Source: Gammaproteobacteria bacterium (GTDB lineage: Bacteria > Pseudomonadota > Gammaproteobacteria > JAADGQ01). Taken from it: a DNA stretch of 38,677 bases. Position numbers and translations under genes: made by a program. The DNA lies in assembly GCA_015490755.1 (NCBI GenBank), contig WFXF01000093.1, positions 1 through 38,677 on the forward strand, given 5' to 3'. The notes beneath the pieces are model-generated. The model saw nothing but the letters and a program-made list of their open reading frames with translations. It made no database searches and was not told the DNA's origin. Shown here piece by piece: positions 34,420 to 38,677 of the stretch (positions are counted from its first letter, which is position 1; the number at the start of each line of letters is the position of its first letter).

Positions 34420-37400
34420 TATCTTTAACAGACTCACCGTAACCACCCCCACCAGGAGTCTCAATACTAAAAATATCACCCGCTTTCATTTCAACACAAC
34501 AAGTCGAAGGTAATGTCTCACACTCACCAGTTCCCTTTTTTACCCACTGTTTACCAGGCTGTCCTGACTCACCACCACACATACCATAGGGTGCTACCTT
34601 ACGCCGATTTGCCAAAATAGAGAGCTGCATATCCTGTAAAAACCGGATCTGGCGTATCATGCCATCACCACCAGAATAGTAACCATCGCCACCACTATTT
34701 TTTCTAATCGAAAAAACTTCCAGACGCACAGGATAACGCAACTCCAATATTTCAGGATCAGTCAGACGTGAATTCGTCATGTGGCTATGTATTGCCGCCA
34801 CCCCTGAATATCCAGGGCCCGCCCCAGTGCCACCACCGATCGTTTCATAATATTGATAGCGCTCATGGCCAAATGTCAGATTATTCATTGTGCCTTGTGA
34901 TGCAGCCTGAATATTCAAAGCGCCATAAATTGCATCTGTAATACATTGTGATGTTTCTACATTACCCGCTACAACGGCTGCTGGATAGTACGGATTCAAA
35001 AAACTATCTTCAGGTATATTGAGTATAATCGGACGCAAAAAGCCATCATTGAGCGGAATATCTTCATCAATCAGAGTCCTCAATACATAAAGTACCGCAG
35101 CACGACAAATCGAAGCCGGTGCATTGAAGTTATTGTCAAGCAGTGCAGATGTCCCTTCAAAGTCAAGCTCCACTGTTTCTTGCTTGGTATCAATCATCAC
35201 TTTCAGACACACTTTTGCCCCATGATCCATCGTATAACAGAACGTACCGTCAGAAAGTTTTGGCAACAGTCGTCGTACCGCTTTTTCAGCGGCATTCAAA
35301 ATATAGCTCATATAACGACTTACAGTATCAACACCTGACTGATCACATAACGCCCGCAACTCTTGAATGCCTTTCTGATTTGCAGCAATTTGGGCACGCA
35401 AATCGGCCAAATTTTGTACTGGATTACGTGCGGCAGAAAACAAACTCAGCAATTTGTCCTCTAAAAACCGGCCACTTTTAACCAATGCAACACAATCAAG
35501 CAGCAAACCTTCTTCATCAAGATGACGGCTATTGGCAGGCATAGAGCCAGGGCTGATGCCACCAACATCAGCATGATGGCCTCGACTGGCGACATAAAAA
35601 CGTATTTTCTGATCAATAAAGAGAGGCGTAACAACGGTAATATCGGGCAGATGAGTGCCACCCGCGTAGGGGTTATTCAGCGCATAGACATCCCCCGGTT
35701 TCAGCTGCGATCCAACTTTCCGGATCACCGCACGAATAGATTCCCCCATCGAACCCAAATGCACCGGAACATGGGGTGCATTGGCAATAAGCTGGCCTTT
35801 TGCATCGAACAGTGCGCAGGAAAAATCCAGTCGCTCTTTGATATTGACAGAGTGCGCCGTATTGGCGAGAGTTGCCCCCATCTGCTCTGCAATATTTTTG
35901 AAACGATTATTAAATAGCTCCAAACGCACCGGATCAACATAGTTGATATCAAAAGCCTCTAAATGCTCTTGATGAACAGCACTTTGCCGGCTGAGTTCAA
36001 GATTGCCTGTTTCAGTCAAACTGGCCTGCCACCCAGATTCGATTACGATCGTACCCGTCTTTTCCAGAATCAGCGCAGGGCCTTTTATGATCTGTTTTGT
36101 GATCAAACTTTCCCGCTGATAAACCTGCACTTGTTGCCACGCTCCACCCGAATAAAGTGAAACCTTATCCAACGGTTTCACTGGAGTTTTATCTCTATTT
36201 TTATTGAAACAATATTCAATAGATTCCATCGCTCCAACAAGCTCGACACTGATACTGGCCACCACCAAGGGGGTCTCTTTCAAAATAAAGCCAAAATGCT
36301 GTTGATGGCTCGATTCAAACAGCGCTTGAACAGAAGAGAGATCCTCATCAAAAATCACCTCCAAAGCTGTATTACTGCCTTGGTAACGCAGTTGTAAACG
36401 TCGCTTGCGCTGAAAGTGTGTCTGGTTTTGCTGGAGCAACTTTCCCTGAAGAGGGGCTTCCAGCGAAAGATAATCCTCTTCCAGGGTCATACTCTTTGAA
36501 AATGGCCGCTCGATTGTGAGATCCTGCCGTTCACGAATCTCGGCCAACCCCATACCGAAAGCAGACAACACACCGGCATAAGGGTGCAATAATATCTTGC
36601 GAATGAAGAGCGCATCAGCCACCTGACAAGCATGCTGCCCACCGGCACCACCAAAGCAGGTAAGAGTGTAATCGTTTAGATCATAACCCCGTTGTACAGA
36701 GATCATTTTAATCGCATTCGCCATATTGGAGACCGCAATATCCAATGCTCCCGATGCAAGCTTTTCAGCACTCTCCCCTGTTTTTTCAGCCAAAGCCTGA
36801 AACTTTTCCTGAACAGATGAACGATCCAGAGACAAATCTGCATCAGGGCCAAAGACTTTAGGGAAATAATCGGGCTGAATCCGCCCGAGAAACAGATTAC
36901 AATCGGTCACCGTCAAAGGCCCGCCACGCCGGTAAGAAGCGGGGCCAGGGTTTGCGCCCGCAGATTCCGGCCCCACGCGCAGGCGCTCATCTTCATAAGA
37001 GATGATCGAGCCACCACCTGCCGCCACCGTATGAATCGACAGCATCGGCACACACATCTTCACACCGGCAATCTCTGTTTCCAGAGTACGTTCATATTCG
37101 CCAGAAAAATGGGAGACATCCGTTGAAGTTCCCCCCATATCGAAACCGATCACTTTTTGATGTCCGGCCTGTTGTGAAACTTTCACCGCGCCGACAATTC
37201 CACCCGCAGGGCCGGATAAAATGGCATCTTTTCCCTGAAACAGCTGTGCAGTAGTCAAGCCTCCCAGCGACTGCATAAATTGCAGATCAACCCCCGGCAA
37301 CTCTTTTTCAACCTGCTGCACATAATACCGCAACACTGGGCTTAAATAGGCATCCACCACGGTTGTTTGACCACGATTCACATACTTGATCATCGGGCTG

Positions 37401-37978
37401 ACTTGATGGGATACAGAAACTTGTGAAAAACCAATCAGCCGTGCAATATCAGCGACAGATTTTTCATGTTGATTAAAACGGTAACCATGCAACAAGACGA
37501 TCGCCAGTGAACGAACTCCCTGATCAAACAGAGTTTGCAGTTTTTTCTGTGTCTCCTGCAGATCCAGCGGCTCAAGCTCTTGACCATTCACATCCAGACG
37601 GCCTGAAATTTCCAGTGACTGACAATAGAGTGGCTCCGGTTTGTGAATTTGAAGCGCAAATATATCCGGACGATTTTGATAACCAATCTGTAGTGCATCT
37701 TTAAAACCGCGATTGGTGACAAGAGCAACCGCTTCACCTTTTCGTTCCAGCAACGCATTGGTCGCCACTGTTGTTCCCATTTTTACTGTTTTGATTTTTT
37801 CAACGGGAATCGGCTGACCTTTTTCAACACCTAAAAAATAGCGAATTCCGGCAATCGCAGCATCGGAGTATTGTTCAGGGTTTTCTGAAAGCAGCTTATG
37901 GGTTTTTAATTTTCCACCGGGCAAACAAGCCACAATATCGGTAAAGGTTCCACCACGATCAATCCAGAACTGCCACAC
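34412..37978 (-). CDS. 5-oxoprolinase (ATP-hydrolysing), fused HyuA-HyuB type
   Basis: The 1188 residues join the HyuA half (about 1-670: [10 protein letters not shown] at 7-16 and [11 protein letters not shown] at 279-289 are the ATP-binding motifs of the actin-like fold) to the HyuB half (from [12 protein letters not shown] at 682 on; [16 protein letters not shown]; ending ETPGGGGYG). Single-chain 5-oxoprolinases of this size open 5-oxoproline to glutamate with ATP; an N-methylhydantoinase or acetone carboxylase role is less likely given the fusion. The start is GTG at 37978, 3 nt after the bioC stop, so it is read with bioC. The metallophosphoesterase follows with an overlap. Confidence 0.88.
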   Translation of the reverse strand: MWQFWIDRGGTFTDIVACLPGGKLKTHKLLSENPEQYSDAAIAGIRYFLGVEKGQPIPVEKIKTVKMGTTVATNALLERKGEAVALVTNRGFKDALQIGYQNRPDIFALQIHKPEPLYCQSLEISGRLDVNGQELEPLDLQETQKKLQTLFDQGVRSLAIVLLHGYRFNQHEKSVADIARLIGFSQVSVSHQVSPMIKYVNRGQTTVVDAYLSPVLRYYVQQVEKELPGVDLQFMQSLGGLTTAQLFQGKDAILSGPAGGIVGAVKVSQQAGHQKVIGFDMGGTSTDVSHFSGEYERTLETEIAGVKMCVPMLSIHTVAAGGGSIISYEDERLRVGPESAGANPGPASYRRGGPLTVTDCNLFLGRIQPDYFPKVFGPDADLSLDRSSVQEKFQALAEKTGESAEKLASGALDIAVSNMANAIKMISVQRGYDLNDYTLTCFGGAGGQHACQVADALFIRKILLHPYAGVLSAFGMGLAEIRERQDLTIERPFSKSMTLEEDYLSLEAPLQGKLLQQNQTHFQRKRRLQLRYQGSNTALEVIFDEDLSSVQALFESSHQQHFGFILKETPLVVASISVELVGAMESIEYCFNKNRDKTPVKPLDKVSLYSGGAWQQVQVYQRESLITKQIIKGPALILEKTGTIVIESGWQASLTETGNLELSRQSAVHQEHLEAFDINYVDPVRLELFNNRFKNIAEQMGATLANTAHSVNIKERLDFSCALFDAKGQLIANAPHVPVHLGSMGESIRAVIRKVGSQLKPGDVYALNNPYAGGTHLPDITVVTPLFIDQKIRFYVASRGHHADVGGISPGSMPANSRHLDEEGLLLDCVALVKSGRFLEDKLLSLFSAARNPVQNLADLRAQIAANQKGIQELRALCDQSGVDTVSRYMSYILNAAEKAVRRLLPKLSDGTFCYTMDHGAKVCLKVMIDTKQETVELDFEGTSALLDNNFNAPASICRAAVLYVLRTLIDEDIPLNDGFLRPIILNIPEDSFLNPYYPAAVVAGNVETSQCITDAIYGALNIQAASQGTMNNLTFGHERYQYYETIGGGTGAGPGYSGVAAIHSHMTNSRLTDPEILELRYPVRLEVFSIRKNSGGDGYYSGGDGMIRQIRFLQDMQLSILANRRKVAPYGMCGGESGQPGKQWVKKGTGECETLPSTCCVEMKAGDIFSIETPGGGGYGESVKDNG

Positions 37979-37981
37979 AGC

Positions 37982-38677
37982 TTAACGCCCACCACTTCGT
38001 AAACGTCGCCGAAACTGTTCCAACGGAATATGAACAGGCGCATTCGCCTCCTGCTTCTGCTCTTTTGCGTTTGCCAGCCAGGCATGGCCGTATACCACCT
38101 CATAAGTTGCAGGCAATCGGCCGTCATCATCACGAAACTGTTCATAAGCTGCCATCAGCTGCCTGATCTTTTTTCGGCTCGTCAAAGTACGCGAGCGGCC
38201 TGAATTTACATTATGAGCACCGATGACTTTCAAATCTTTCATTAATGCCGTTACAGAATCATATGTCAGCGTAATATTTTCCGTATCCAGAACCACCATT
38301 TTGAAACCCGTATCTTTCATGATGTCACCGATATCATGCATATCAATAAAGGCATTAACGTGAACTTCATCATCAACTTCTGCCCAGCTCTGACGCAACT
38401 CTTTCAAAGTATCTGGGCCAAATGTGCTGAACATAATCAAACCGTCAGATTTCAGTACACGTGAAAATTCAGTAAACACCTGTTTTAGATCATTGCACCA
38501 TTGAATCGTCGAGCTGGAAAACAGCATGTCACTGCTATCTGTGGCTAAAGGCAATGACTCTGCATCACCACAAATCACGGACTGCCTGACCCTGTGATCA
38601 ACATCAAAATTATGGCGGGCTTGTTGCGACATCGCATACGCCAAATCGAGTGAAGTGATATGCGCATCGCCATACCG
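37982..38677 (-). CDS. bioC: Malonyl-[ACP] O-methyltransferase BioC (partial, 5' end off window)
   Basis: BioC methylates malonyl-ACP to start pimelate synthesis for biotin. The frame is open to the right edge (231 codons seen), so the N-terminus and SAM motif I lie outside. Visible parts are HITSLDLAYAM (end of strand 2), GDAESLPL, SSSTIQWCNDL, and the BioC-typical FSTFGPDTLKELRQSW. The C-terminal region HNVNSGRSRTLTSRKKI also fits the family. It is followed by the oxoprolinase gene rather than by bioD. Confidence 0.93.
   Translation of the reverse strand, partial: RYGDAHITSLDLAYAMSQQARHNFDVDHRVRQSVICGDAESLPLATDSSDMLFSSSTIQWCNDLKQVFTEFSRVLKSDGLIMFSTFGPDTLKELRQSWAEVDDEVHVNAFIDMHDIGDIMKDTGFKMVVLDTENITLTYDSVTALMKDLKVIGAHNVNSGRSRTLTSRKKIRQLMAAYEQFRDDDGRLPATYEVVYGHAWLANAKEQKQEANAPVHIPLEQFRRRLRSGGR

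Noticed and set aside
34420-34479. N-terminal extension of the metallophosphoesterase
   Set aside because: The extra 20 codons are antiphase reading of the oxoprolinase gene, and the ATG at 34419 gives a standard coupled overlap.
1-38677. tRNA, rRNA, CRISPR arrays, insertion sequences, phage attachment sites
   Set aside because: No cloverleaf, regular spacer-repeat pattern, transposase or terminal inverted repeats were recognised on reading both strands; a tRNAscan or ISfinder search would settle it.

Overview
The window is a stretch of chromosome from a non-enteric gammaproteobacterium. This rests on gene orders typical of that class: truA-trpF-trpB-trpA-accD-folC, HAD/rppH-ptsP, rpsP-rimM-trmD-rplS, pcnB-folK-panB-panC-panD and ftsY-ftsE-ftsX-rpoH. 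The individual proteins are also close to their E. coli/Pseudomonas counterparts. Species cannot be read from the sequence. I saw no tRNA, rRNA, CRISPR array or insertion sequence.

Layout. (1) 1-670: the 5' part of a secreted cohesin-like protein (minus strand), cut by the left edge. (2) 966-8021, minus strand: one long run of closely spaced genes, methyltransferase-truA-trpF-trpB-trpA-accD-folC-pssA (tRNA modification, tryptophan, fatty acid, folate and phospholipid synthesis). (3) 8077-12540: a DsbA-like periplasmic oxidoreductase (+), an LpoB-like lipoprotein (-), and the rppH-ptsP pair (-). (4) 12675-15315: a HAD phosphatase (+) facing the rpsP-rimM-trmD-rplS operon (-), with a shared terminator between them. 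(5) 15538-19537, plus strand: pcnB-folK-panB-panC, then panD with its own promoter and a strong terminator. (6) 19610-22684, minus: a small cysteine-rich SAP-like protein and PEP carboxylase. (7) 22769-26529, minus: the most accessory-looking part. It holds an aldo/keto reductase and a spore-photoproduct-lyase-like radical SAM protein 2 nt apart, a ParE/antitoxin module, and a ParB-like protein. (8) 26770-30437, plus: ftsY-ftsE-ftsX-rpoH, with a CIRCE-like operator upstream of rpoH. (9) 30473-38677: bioD and partial bioC (-) separated by a two-gene PilZ-like/pentapeptide unit (+) and a 5-oxoprolinase/metallophosphoesterase pair (-).

Most of the window is housekeeping. The observations most worth following are the CIRCE-like element over the rpoH promoter, the AKR / SPL-like / TA / ParB-like block (the SPL-like protein appears to lack the catalytic hydrogen-donor cysteine of true spore photoproduct lyase), the PilZ-like protein paired with a pentapeptide protein, and the cysteine-patterned SAP mini-protein. 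Several starts were moved from the longest open frame because of Shine-Dalgarno position or family length (rpoH, bioD, the metallophosphoesterase, the ParB-like gene, the methyltransferase). TTG starts are likely for folC, pcnB and the HAD gene, and GTG starts for trmD, rimM, rpoH and the oxoprolinase.
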